Shown here: positions 9,114 to 17,278 of the stretch, piece by piece
Layout: each line of letters begins with the position of its first letter
How positions within the stretch are numbered: the stretch's first letter is position 1
Assembly (NCBI GenBank): GCA_965218935.1
Contig: CBDCMH010000001.1
Span: 556,244-620,243 of the forward strand
From: JADFOI01 sp965218935
Lineage (GTDB): Bacteria; Acidobacteriota; UBA6911; RPQK01; JADFOI01
Direction of reading: 5' to 3'
DNA length: 64,000 nt
Translations under genes and position numbers: made by a program
The notes under the pieces: model-generated
Database searches by the model: none
What the model was told of the DNA's origin: nothing
Seen by the model: the letters and a program-made list of their open reading frames with translations, nothing else

Positions 9114-9143
9114 CGAGAACCTATTCATAATCCCGTCTAGCCC
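9114..9143. repeat. Solitary end of dispersed repeat (copy E)
   Basis: CGAGAACCTATTCATAATCC, followed by CGTCTAGCCC, matches the right end of the complete element at 24165-24281. It begins immediately after the folC TGA. The partner end is not visible; an IS1634-type element lies just downstream. Confidence 0.65.
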
Positions 9144-9204
9144 AAGTTCCGCGGTCCGCTGAGCACAATCCTTTGTTGGTAAGGGGTTATGATTTTTTCA
9201 GTCA

Positions 9205-11031
9205 CTACAAATGGGCCGCCGCGTGCCAGGTCTTAACCGGTTTCATGACTTGCGAAGGAACCCTGAGGACGTTGTAGATGTTTCGCTGCTGGCCATCCGG
9301 CGTGGTTCCCTTCCGGATGCGGAGAAGGGGGCCCTTCGCTGTGGGCAGGACCACCGTCACAACTTGGTGGGTGCTGAGCTGCTGACGGATGGTCGACCAG
9401 GAGGTGTGGATTCCCTCATCCAGGAAGTACTTTTCGATGGAGACCAGCAGGTGGTAGGCCAGCACGCAGAGAAAGATGTGGGCCTGGGTACGGTGCTTCA
9501 GTTGGTGGAAAATGGGACGCTCCATCAGCGGGGTCTTCATATCCCGGAAGGCCTGTTCCACACGCGTCAGCAGAAGGTAGGTGCGCCAGATCTCATCGGC
9601 GGTCAGATCCTGCCGATCCGTCTTCAGCACGTAGCTGCCGTCGAGCTTCTCCGCGATCGCTTTCTTCTCTGCCTTCTCTTGCCAAACCAGGTTCCGCTTC
9701 TGTGCGTCGTATTCGATTCCGAAGTAGCGGGCCACACGGGGATAGCGTTCCTTGAGACGACCGATGGCCTGGTGAATCTTCTCCGTCTTCTTCAGGTGCC
9801 CCCGTTGCACCCGGGCCTGGAGCTTCTCTAAGTCGCGGATCAGCCTCTGTTGCTGCTTCTCCCGGATCGCTCGGTCCTTCTGTTCACGACCTTCGCTGCG
9901 ACAAAGAATGTAGACCTCATCGCCTTTCTTGCGCCGTTTGATCTCGACCCGGCTCTTCTTCTGAAACGGATTCCGGGGGGAAGGGATCCGAATGATCTCT
10001 TCCCAGTCGTCTTCCTTCTCCAGCTCCTCTATCCACTCATTTCGCTCCGACTGTCGTCCCGCCACAATGTAGTGATACTGACGCTGCCGGATCTGCTCGA
10101 GGTTCTCCTCATAAGCCATGCCGCGATCCACCACCACCGTCGAGCCTACTTTGTGGCCCGTTCGTTTCTCTAACCTATCCAACATCTGATCAACGGTGGC
10201 GCGGTCCTGCACGTTTCCGTCAAACACGTCGTGGGCCTTGGGAAAACCCTCCTCATCGAGCACCAGCCCGACCACCACCTGCTTGCAGTCCGGACGTTTA
10301 TCGCGCGAGTAGCCCCGCTTGGCCTGGGGGTTGGCTTCCGCCTGACCCTCAAAGTAGGTCGACGTCAGGTCGTAGAGATAGACCGTCTCTTCCAGGTTGA
10401 AAAGCCTTCTCTCCCGCTCCGCCAGCTCCCGCTCGATCGGCTCCCGATTTGGATGCAGCCGATCCAGGTTCCGATACAGCGCATCCTCCTGCAGCGTCGA
10501 GAAGTCCTCTCCCAGAATGTCCCCCATCGCCGTGCGGCGGATCCAGTCGGGCATGGCCCGTTCCGAAAGCGGACAGATCAGCCGGTTAAGCGTCATCGCT
10601 TCGCTCAACAGACACCCACGTTGCGACAAGCCCGCACGCCTGAGAATCTCGTCCACCCCCAAGCGCCGCCACATCTGATGTCCAACGTGCACGGGCCCGG
10701 CTTCCCGTGCCTCGTCCAATTCAATCCGCTCCACATCGACGGTGACCAGTTCTGCCCCAGGCTCGGGCTCTCGCCGGCGCCGGCCCCGCCGAGCCCTTTG
10801 CAGCAGAGTTTGGGTTTTTTCATCGGGAGCTTCCAGCGAAAGCTGGCCGCGCAAAGCCGACTCCAGCTTGTGGGCCAGGGTCAGCCATTCTTCTGGGGGT
10901 GCCGGGGCGAGATTGCCCAGAGAGCAAATCGTTCTTTGGCGGGGTCCCTGGGGAGTCTGAACCGACTTCACCAGCAGGTAGTTCGTGTACTCCTTGCCCT
11001 TGTAGATGCGACTGGTTTTTCGGATGTACAT
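9205..11031 (-). CDS. IS1634 family transposase
   Basis: A 608-aa DDE transposase of the IS4 superfamily, IS1634-like. The triad is visible: Asp in VYLYDLTSTYFEG, Asp in STVVVDRGMAYEEN, and Glu in LLTRVEQAFRDMKTPL with the YREK-like spacing. KRGYSRDKRPDCKQ after the first Asp is typical of this family. The frame is intact, so the element may be active or recently so. I could not identify terminal inverted repeats with confidence: AGTCACTA occurs on both sides, but the left copy overlaps the stop codon, so it is not a clean target duplication. Confidence 0.9.
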   Translation of the reverse strand: MYIRKTSRIYKGKEYTNYLLVKSVQTPQGPRQRTICSLGNLAPAPPEEWLTLAHKLESALRGQLSLEAPDEKTQTLLQRARRGRRRREPEPGAELVTVDVERIELDEAREAGPVHVGHQMWRRLGVDEILRRAGLSQRGCLLSEAMTLNRLICPLSERAMPDWIRRTAMGDILGEDFSTLQEDALYRNLDRLHPNREPIERELAERERRLFNLEETVYLYDLTSTYFEGQAEANPQAKRGYSRDKRPDCKQVVVGLVLDEEGFPKAHDVFDGNVQDRATVDQMLDRLEKRTGHKVGSTVVVDRGMAYEENLEQIRQRQYHYIVAGRQSERNEWIEELEKEDDWEEIIRIPSPRNPFQKKSRVEIKRRKKGDEVYILCRSEGREQKDRAIREKQQQRLIRDLEKLQARVQRGHLKKTEKIHQAIGRLKERYPRVARYFGIEYDAQKRNLVWQEKAEKKAIAEKLDGSYVLKTDRQDLTADEIWRTYLLLTRVEQAFRDMKTPLMERPIFHQLKHRTQAHIFLCVLAYHLLVSIEKYFLDEGIHTSWSTIRQQLSTHQVVTVVLPTAKGPLLRIRKGTTPDGQQRNIYNVLRVPSQVMKPVKTWHAAAHL

Positions 11032-11195
11032 TAATCACTATATATATCATACCCACCTGACTCAAACAGGACTGTACTTAGTTACGTTAGTCACTATTTT
11101 GCCAATCTATCAAGGCGCTCGTTGAAAATAAAGGACTTGCCAACGTCGACCAGGCAAAGTAGGTGAAAATCGTTCAGCGGACCGCGGAAGTTAGG

Positions 11196-11723
11196 CTAGT
11201 CAATTTCGAACAGGAGATCTCCCGTGTTCACGGTCTCTCCTTCACGGATGTTGCAGGAGGTCACGATGCCGGACTTGGGAGACTTGAGCTCATTTTGCAT
11301 CTTCATGGCTTCGATGATGGCCAGACCCTGTCCCATTTCGACCTCTTCACCCTTACCCGCCAGAACTGAGATGACCTTTCCTGTCATTTGAGCTGTGAGG
11401 GATGCGATCCGCGGTGTTTCAGTGGGGACTGAGCCGGTGGATAGCTTCTCCAAAGGTCGGTCAATCTGTACAGCGAAGGTTCGATTCTTCCAGTCGATCA
11501 GCACCTTCTCCCTCTTTTTGGAAATCAAGACGTCCTCGATTTGACCGTCAATTTCTAATGTCCAGCGGTCCTGGCTGCGGCTCACCACGCAAACCTGCAA
11601 TACCTGTTCTCCACCCCGCCTTTTGATCTTGATTTCAAAATGGGATCCTTGCTCGGAACTCTTTTTCTCTTCAAGTTCGATGGGATAAGTCCGATTGTTA
11701 TACCTGGCCTCGAGCTTCACCAT
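11196..11723 (-). CDS. Biotin carboxyl carrier protein of acyl-CoA carboxylase
   Basis: About 175 aa. The C-terminal 75 residues are a biotinyl domain with the biotinylation motif EAMKMQNE and the flanking pattern TAQMTGKVISVLAGKGEEVEMG. The N-terminal half is a beta-rich region like those in propionyl/acetyl-CoA carboxylase carrier subunits. The open frame continues upstream to 11849, but the ATG at 11723 (MVKLEARYNN) begins the conserved part. It is the third component with the biotin carboxylase at 12306 and the carboxyltransferase at 13926, although about 580 bp and a plus-strand ywiC remnant now separate it from them. Confidence 0.85.
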   Translation of the reverse strand: MVKLEARYNNRTYPIELEEKKSSEQGSHFEIKIKRRGGEQVLQVCVVSRSQDRWTLEIDGQIEDVLISKKREKVLIDWKNRTFAVQIDRPLEKLSTGSVPTETPRIASLTAQMTGKVISVLAGKGEEVEMGQGLAIIEAMKMQNELKSPKSGIVTSCNIREGETVNTGDLLFEID

Positions 11724-11880
11724 GGGCAGTCGAACTGGATCGTGGCAGGAATTTTTCCGCCAATGGAGATCACCTCCACCGTGGGTAATAGATTCTAACT
11801 GGCAAGGAAAGAGAGGACAAGTGGGGCGAGTTGCTGGCTCTGGATCCAAATCTAGAATCCAGAAATCAGAAATTGCTGGC

Positions 11881-12267
11881 CTGACTCTGACGGCTCCTGG
11901 AGCCCACTACGTCATGCAGGGTCGACTCGACGATGTGGGTTTCCTGCTTTGGTTCTGGAATGTGCTCTATTTCACCAGTGGCATTTTTTACGTCAAGATG
12001 CGCGTTGGCTGTTTTGCCGGAAAGCCGGACGCTCACCTCCTGTTGTGGCAATGCGCTCTTTACCATCTTTTACTACTCTGTTTGATTGTCGCTTGGGTCC
12101 GGTGGGGCTGGCTGCCCAAACTGTTTCTTATTGCCTTTTTGCCCGTTGTCGTGCGGGCTATTGCGGGGATGCTGATCCGACGGAAGGGGCTCAATCTGAA
12201 AAAAATAGGCTACACGAAAATCGGCCTGACAGCGATTTTTGTGATCTTTTTGGTGTTGGAAATTTAG
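11881..12267 (+). pseudogene. C-terminal remnant of a YwiC-like membrane protein
   Basis: An open frame with hydrophobic segments (GFLLWFWNVLYFTSGIFYVKM, LLLWQCALYHLLLLCLIVAW, LFLIAFLPVVVRAIAGM) and a C-terminal KKIGYTKIGLTAIFVIFLVLE, resembling the C-terminal half of the YwiC-like family. The frame is open from 11695 but the upstream part overlaps the antisense carrier gene and is not membrane-like. The first in-frame ATG in the homologous part is at 11914. I read it as a 5'-truncated gene that landed or decayed inside the carboxylase operon. Family call is from memory of the pattern. Confidence 0.5.
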
Positions 12268-12309
12268 GGACAGGCCCAAGAATTCTCCGAATTCGGGGCC
12301 TGTCCCTAA
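12264..12309. terminator. Long hairpin between converging genes (TTAGGGACAGGCCC arms)
   Basis: Perfect 14-bp arms TTAGGGACAGGCCC and GGGCCTGTCCCTAA, with two GAATTC sites in the loop that can extend the stem. The TAG stops of the ywiC remnant (12265-12267) and of accC (12306-12308, minus) lie one in each arm. It could terminate transcription from both sides; it also resembles REP-like palindromes. Confidence 0.6.
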
Positions 12310-13832
12310 TTTCCCCCTCCCCATTTTCGGAAGGGATCGGAATAGTGCTGGGAGTTTTTCCAAAGGCTGCGTTTCCTGTAAGCCTCGGGTTTTGGTTTCT
12401 GGGTTTCGTAAAAATGGTTGAGTGCCGCAGCGATCAGGGGAACGGTGTCACTCTTTTCCGACTCCTCTTCCAGACCTTTGATGAGTTGGTTCTCATCTAT
12501 GAAATGGGTGTGCAGGTTCCCTTCAATAAAGGCCGGATGAGAGAGAAGCACCTGGAAAAAAGGGAGAGTGGTTCGTACCCCTCCGATCTTGTATTCGCCC
12601 AGTGCTCTTTGCATGCGGAGGATCGCTTGTTGGCGGTTTTCGCCATAGGCGATGACCTTGGAAATGAGCGGATCATATTCCACCGGGATCGTGGATCCGG
12701 AACCCACGCCGCTGTCGGTGCGGATGCCGGGCCCCGAGGGCTCAACGTAGTTGGTGAGGGTCCCCGGCGAAGGGAAAAAATGATTGTAGGGATCTTCGGC
12801 GTAAACACGACATTCAATCGCTGCCCCTCGAGAGCGGATCTCTTCCTGTCTGCAGCCGAGTTGTGATCCTGCCGCAATCCGAATTTGCTCGGCTACCAGA
12901 TCAATGCCCGTGACCAGTTCCGTGACCGGATGCTCTACCTGAATGCGGGTGTTCATTTCCAGGAAATAAAATTTGTTTTCCCCTACTGCCGCGGGCTCAA
13001 CGATAAACTCGACCGTACCTGCATTGTGATAGTTGGCCGTCTTGGCCACGGCCACGGCCGCTTCTCCGATTTTTCTTTGCAACTCCACGTCCTCCAGAGG
13101 CGACGGGCTTTCTTCCACCAGTTTTTGATGGCGTCGCTGGATGGAGCATTCCCTTTCGCCGAGGTGGATCACATTGCCCTTCAGATCACCGAGTACCTGA
13201 ATCTCGATGTGGCGGGGTTTCATCAAATACTTTTCGATCAGGAGGGTCGAATCGTTAAAAGATGCCCGGGCCTCGCTGCCTGCTGTTTCATACAGGGAGG
13301 TGAGTTCCTCCCGGCTTGAAACCAGCCGCAAGCCCTTACCCCCGCCGCCGGCACTGGCTTTGAGCATGACGGGGTAGCCGATTTCAGCAGCCGCCTTCAA
13401 CGCGTCTTCCCTGGATCGAAGAGACCTTGTGGTACCAGGAACGATGGGCACACCAGCCTTTTGGACTGCCGCCCGGCTGGCGATTTTGCTGCCCATGAGT
13501 TTCATGGACGCCGCCGAGGGACCGATGAACACCAATTTGGAGTCCTCACAGGCTTGAGCAAAGGGTTCGCTCTCTGACAGAAACCCATAGCCAGGGTGAA
13601 TGGCCTCTGCCCCTGACTTGCGAGCCGCATCGATGATCTTTTCGATGACCAGGTAGCTCTCCAAAGAGGGAGAGGGTCCGATGAAATGCGCCTCATCACA
13701 GAGCCTAATGTGCAGGGCTTCCCGGTCCGCCTCAGAAAAGACCACGACCGGGGAGACGCCGAGATCCCGACAGGCCCGAATGATCCGGACCGCGATCTCC
13801 CCGCGATTGGCGATAAGAATTTTTTTAAACAT
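12306..13832 (-). CDS. accC: Biotin carboxylase subunit of acyl-CoA carboxylase
   Basis: A 508-aa ATP-grasp enzyme that carboxylates the biotin carrier. Domain order is standard: N-terminal MFKKILIANRGEIAVRIIRA, HPGYGFLSE (79-87), glycine-rich KASAGGGGKG (158-167), EIQVLGD, GERECSIQRRHQK and the catalytic EMNTRIQVEHPVTE. Its length exceeds the stand-alone AccC of fatty-acid synthesis (about 450 aa) and fits the AccC/PccA type of acyl-CoA carboxylases. It sits between the carboxyltransferase gene and the carrier gene. A CTGACC repeat array fills the gap to the upstream gene. Confidence 0.93.
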   Translation of the reverse strand: MFKKILIANRGEIAVRIIRACRDLGVSPVVVFSEADREALHIRLCDEAHFIGPSPSLESYLVIEKIIDAARKSGAEAIHPGYGFLSESEPFAQACEDSKLVFIGPSAASMKLMGSKIASRAAVQKAGVPIVPGTTRSLRSREDALKAAAEIGYPVMLKASAGGGGKGLRLVSSREELTSLYETAGSEARASFNDSTLLIEKYLMKPRHIEIQVLGDLKGNVIHLGERECSIQRRHQKLVEESPSPLEDVELQRKIGEAAVAVAKTANYHNAGTVEFIVEPAAVGENKFYFLEMNTRIQVEHPVTELVTGIDLVAEQIRIAAGSQLGCRQEEIRSRGAAIECRVYAEDPYNHFFPSPGTLTNYVEPSGPGIRTDSGVGSGSTIPVEYDPLISKVIAYGENRQQAILRMQRALGEYKIGGVRTTLPFFQVLLSHPAFIEGNLHTHFIDENQLIKGLEEESEKSDTVPLIAAALNHFYETQKPKPEAYRKRSLWKNSQHYSDPFRKWGGGN

Positions 13833-13836
13833 GAAA

Positions 13837-13921
13837 ACCCCTGACCCCTGACCCCTGACCCCTGACCTTCCTGACCCTCCTATGGTCTGCGGTCAGGTGG
13901 TCAGCTGGTCAGGGGGTCAGG
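13837..13921. repeat. CTGACCC array with inverted GGTCAG array
   Basis: Five CTGACC-type units are followed, after about 20 bp, by four GGTCAG-type units, so the two halves can pair into a long hairpin. Located between pccB and accC within the operon, where it could tune the relative expression of the two genes. Confidence 0.75.
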
Positions 13922-13925
13922 TTTT

Positions 13926-15476
13926 TCACAACGGTATATTGCCGTGTTTCCTGGGCGGATTGGTATCGCGCTTGTTGGCGGTCATTTCCAGGGCACGGAT
14001 CAATTTCGTTCGTGTCTGACGAGGCTCAATGATCTCATCCACATAGCCTCGCTCCGCGGCAATATAAGGATTGGCAAATGTCTTTCGAAACTCTTCGACT
14101 TTTTCCTGTTTGAATTTCTCCGGATCAGAGCTCTCCTCGAGTTCTCTTCGGTACAAGATTTCGACAGCCCCTACTGGCCCCATCACCGCAATTTCGGCGG
14201 TGGGAAAGGCATAATTCATGTCGGTTCGGATGTGTTTGGAAGCCATGACACAGTAGGCTCCACCGTAGGCTTTGCGTGTGATGACGGTAATCTTGGGGAC
14301 CGTCGCCTCGGCAAAGGCGTAGAGAAGCTTGGCGCCAGATCGGATGATACCCCCATGTTCCTGCCTGATTCCCGGCAAAAAGCCGGGTACGTCTTCAAAG
14401 GTAATCAGAGGAATGTTGAAAGCGTCACAAAAGCGAACGAAGCGGGCCGCCTTCACGGAAGAGTTAATGTCCAGGGTTCCAGCTAGAACGGCAGGTTGGT
14501 TGGCAACGATTCCCACCGGGAATCCATTCAATCGAGCGAATCCGACAACGATGTTTTCAGCAAATTGAGGATGAACTTCAAAGAATTGGTGCTCGTCCAC
14601 AACCGAAACGATGAGCTCTTTTATGTCATAAGGTTGATTGGGGTCGGTTGGAACCAGCTCGTCCAACTGGGGATCGACTCGGTCAGGATCGTCCACAGGC
14701 TCTTGATAAGGTGGGTCTTCCATATTGTTTGGGGGAAGAAAGGAGAGCAATTCACGAATTTGCCCCAGACATTCTTCCTCATTCTGGGCGGCAAAGTGGG
14801 CCACTCCGCTGATGGTAGTGTGAGTGGTTGCTCCCCCCAATTCCGATTTGGTCACTTCCTCCTGGGTGACCGTCTTGATGACGTCGGGTCCCGTAATAAA
14901 CATGTAACTGGTTTTGTGCACCATAAAGGTGAAGTCCGTGATGGCAGGAGAATAAACCGCTCCGCCGGCACAGGGGCCCATAATGGCGGAAACTTGTGGA
15001 ATAACACCGCTGGCCAGGGTGTTGCGCAGGAAAATATCGGCATAGCCGGCCAGGCTGACCACCCCTTCCTGAATACGGGCTCCGCCGCTGTCATTGAAAC
15101 CAATGACGGGAACACCCATCTTCATAGCCAGGTCCAGGATTTTGCAGATCTTGGCGGCGTAGGTCTCAGAGAGGCTGCCGCCAAAAACGGTGAAGTCCTG
15201 AGCAAAAAGATAGACCGGGCGGCCACCAACTTTGCCGTAGCCGGTAATCACGCCGTCCCCTGGGATCTTTTTCTTTTCCATTCCCAGGTGAGTGCATCGA
15301 TGCACGACGAACTTATCCATTTCCTCAAAAGTGTTTTCGTCGAGGAGTCGATGGATTCGTTCTCGAGCGGTCAGCTTACCCGCTTTGTGTTGACGCTCAA
15401 TTCGCTCCTGACCGCCGGCCTCTTCCGCCTCAAGGTGGCGACGTTGGAGTTCCTTTCGCTTGTTGTCAGCATCCAT
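13926..15476 (-). CDS. pccB: Acyl-CoA (propionyl-CoA-type) carboxylase carboxyltransferase subunit
   Basis: A 516-aa biotin-dependent carboxyltransferase with both crotonase-fold halves. Visible motifs are FNDSGGARIQEGV (N-half), MGPCAGGAVYSPA (biotin/oxyanion site, 167-179), FEDVPGFLPG and KAYGGAYCVMASKH (C-half). The residue after GGAY, Cys409, is Asp in propionyl-CoA carboxylases and Ile in actinobacterial acetyl-CoA carboxylases, so substrate choice is uncertain. Starts 17 bp after the transaldolase-like gene and leads the carboxylase set. Confidence 0.9.
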   Translation of the reverse strand: MDADNKRKELQRRHLEAEEAGGQERIERQHKAGKLTARERIHRLLDENTFEEMDKFVVHRCTHLGMEKKKIPGDGVITGYGKVGGRPVYLFAQDFTVFGGSLSETYAAKICKILDLAMKMGVPVIGFNDSGGARIQEGVVSLAGYADIFLRNTLASGVIPQVSAIMGPCAGGAVYSPAITDFTFMVHKTSYMFITGPDVIKTVTQEEVTKSELGGATTHTTISGVAHFAAQNEEECLGQIRELLSFLPPNNMEDPPYQEPVDDPDRVDPQLDELVPTDPNQPYDIKELIVSVVDEHQFFEVHPQFAENIVVGFARLNGFPVGIVANQPAVLAGTLDINSSVKAARFVRFCDAFNIPLITFEDVPGFLPGIRQEHGGIIRSGAKLLYAFAEATVPKITVITRKAYGGAYCVMASKHIRTDMNYAFPTAEIAVMGPVGAVEILYRRELEESSDPEKFKQEKVEEFRKTFANPYIAAERGYVDEIIEPRQTRTKLIRALEMTANKRDTNPPRKHGNIPL

Positions 15477-15493
15477 ATCCCGTGTGGGTGTCT

Positions 15494-16150
15494 TCAGCTG
15501 CTTACCAGTTGCTTCTGTTTTTCCCAGTCGGCCAGGAACTTCGCCAGTCCGATGTCGGTCAGGGGATGCTTGAGGAGTTGCTCCATGACTTTTAAAGGCA
15601 TCGTGGCGATGTGGGCTCCCATCCTGGCCGTCTCCAGAATGTGTACCGGATGGCGAACCGAGGCCACTAAAACTTCGGTGGGAAACTCGTAGTTGTCGTA
15701 GATGGTCAGGATGTCGGAGATCAGATCCATGCCATCGGTGCTGATGTCGTCCAGGCGTCCTACGAAAGGGCTGACGATGGCTGCTCCGTTTTTAGCCGCC
15801 AGAAGTGCCTGGGTGGCACTGAAAATTAAGGTGACATTGACCGAAATGCCTTCTTGGGCGACCACGTGCAAAGCTTTCAGGCCTTCAGAGATCATCGGGA
15901 TCTTGACCATGACGTTCTCATGGATCTTTGCCAGTTGCCGAGCTTCCGTGATGATTTCATCGGATTCCGTGGACACCACTTCCAGGCTCACCGGACCATC
16001 GACCAGGTCGCAAATCTCTCTCGCCACTTCTTCCAGGGGTCTTCCCTCTTTGGCGAGCAGGGAAGGATTCGTGGTAATGCCATCCACGATTCCCAGAGAC
16101 ACCCCTTTGCGAATGTCCTCAATATTGGCGGTGTCCAGAAAGAATTTCAT
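15494..16150 (-). CDS. Transaldolase / fructose-6-phosphate aldolase-like protein
   Basis: A 218-aa small-type transaldolase (TalC/FSA class). MKFFLDTANIEDI, the DGITTNPSLL motif and Schiff-base Lys83 in VMVKIP are present, as is the NVTLIFSATQALLAAKNGA strand typical of this class. Known members catalyse transaldolase or fructose-6-phosphate aldolase reactions; sequence alone does not decide. A transaldolase role would complete the pentose phosphate genes at 38644-45180. It is upstream of the carboxylase genes with a 17-bp gap. Confidence 0.92.
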   Translation of the reverse strand: MKFFLDTANIEDIRKGVSLGIVDGITTNPSLLAKEGRPLEEVAREICDLVDGPVSLEVVSTESDEIITEARQLAKIHENVMVKIPMISEGLKALHVVAQEGISVNVTLIFSATQALLAAKNGAAIVSPFVGRLDDISTDGMDLISDILTIYDNYEFPTEVLVASVRHPVHILETARMGAHIATMPLKVMEQLLKHPLTDIGLAKFLADWEKQKQLVSS

Positions 16151-16172
16151 AGTGCCTCTCCTTTCTTATTTT

Positions 16173-17156
16173 TCATTGTACAGCAACACTTACCGGTTCA
16201 GACTTGGAACCTTCGTTTCCAACCTGGTCCACCGCGCTGATCTGATAGTAATAGGTCTGACCGGGGAGGACGGATTCATCCACGTACCTGTTGATCGTAA
16301 TCGATGACGATGACCTTTCGAGACGGTTCACATCCGTACCGGAATAGAGGAAGTAACCTTCCAGATCGGCTTCCTTATTTTCATCCCAGAGAATGTGGAC
16401 CTTCCCCTCTAAAACAAAGGCGGAGATATCTATAGGTGTCGCCGGGGGGAACTCATCTCTGGGAATAATGCTCAGCGTATTACTGAATGGACTCAAGATC
16501 AAGGGGTTTGCATCCCGATTAATGCTCTGCACGCGGTAAGACTGCACCTCTCCGAACTGAAATTCAAGCTGTGCATATTCTGCGGTGCTGACTCGATGTT
16601 TCGAGTTCACGAGATAGCCCACAATTTTGGGCGGCCGGGAGCCATCGATGTTCTCTGTTGGGGGATCCCAGTTCAGCACGATCTGATCCTGGTGAACCTG
16701 ATACCTGAGAGCAGTCGGCGGCCGTGCCGAAGGGAGCGGTATTGTTTGTACGAAGTTTGAAAAAGGGGAACGACGGTTCTGGCTGTTGGCAAACCGAAGG
16801 CCGTAGATACAGGTCTGGTTTAACCCGGGGTTGTCCTCGAAAACGAACTCATTTCCCTCATGGTAGGGCGAGAGTTGGTCGCGTTGTAAACGGGCCGTCG
16901 CTTCAGCCTCTTCAGTGAGGGAAGGATCGATTCCGCACTGCCGGTAAACTTCCACCCGCTCAATTTCCTCAGGGGGAAGAGAAAACACGATCTGGACCTG
17001 ATCTCCGACTTGGACGACCCTCAGGTCGTCAACCGTTTCCGGATGTCGAACCAGTGGAGGAAGCGGGTCCCCTACCTTGGCACAGGAGGCGAGGAGGAGG
17101 CAGGAGAGACAGAAGATCCTGACCCGCTGACCCGCTGACCTCCTGACCGGTGACAC
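16173..17156 (-). CDS. Fibronectin type III-domain lipoprotein
   Basis: The frame is open from 17225, but its first residues are encoded by repeat DNA. The lipobox LLLASC is preceded by a short hydrophobic run, and a GTG at 17156 would give a 25-residue signal with several Arg. After the Cys come about 300 residues with two or three beta-sandwich repeats; the last has YYYQISAVDQVGNEGSKSEPV, a classic FnIII end, and PPATPIDISAFVLEGKVHILWD its start. Probably an outer-membrane or periplasmic lipoprotein of unknown role. Last gene after hslV-hslU. The CTGACC-type repeat array encodes part of the signal peptide. Confidence 0.7.
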   Translation of the reverse strand: MSPVRRSAGQRVRIFCLSCLLLASCAKVGDPLPPLVRHPETVDDLRVVQVGDQVQIVFSLPPEEIERVEVYRQCGIDPSLTEEAEATARLQRDQLSPYHEGNEFVFEDNPGLNQTCIYGLRFANSQNRRSPFSNFVQTIPLPSARPPTALRYQVHQDQIVLNWDPPTENIDGSRPPKIVGYLVNSKHRVSTAEYAQLEFQFGEVQSYRVQSINRDANPLILSPFSNTLSIIPRDEFPPATPIDISAFVLEGKVHILWDENKEADLEGYFLYSGTDVNRLERSSSSITINRYVDESVLPGQTYYYQISAVDQVGNEGSKSEPVSVAVQ

Positions 17157-17275
17157 TCTAGCAACTTCGAATCGTGGAAGCTCAAAAGGGGTGGATTGCA
17201 CTATTGAATATTGACTATTCAACATTCGTCGTTTCTCTAACGGGTCAGGTGGTCAGCCGGTCAGGTGGTCAGGCA
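17119..17275. repeat. Split CTGACC / GGTCAG inverted array
   Basis: CTGACC-type units at 17119-17157 and the inverted GGTCAG-type units at 17239-17275 flank about 80 bp. The left arm lies inside the 5' end of the lipoprotein frame. Same repeat family as 7692-7780 and 13837-13921. Confidence 0.7.
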
Positions 17276-17278
17276 CTT

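Noticed and set aside
10231..11034. Long open frame antisense to the IS1634 transposase
   Set aside because: Shadow of the transposase gene; composition and lack of motifs give no support for coding.
9200..11095. AGTCACTA direct repeats either side of the IS1634 transposase as a target duplication
   Set aside because: The left copy overlaps the transposase stop codon, so it cannot be outside the element; element ends remain undetermined.
11949..12866. 305-codon plus-strand frame across the ywiC remnant and accC
   Set aside because: Out of frame with the ywiC remnant and antisense to accC; no recognisable domain.
14496..15692. 398-codon plus-strand frame opposite pccB
   Set aside because: Antisense to a clear carboxyltransferase gene and spans into the transaldolase gene; no protein family features.
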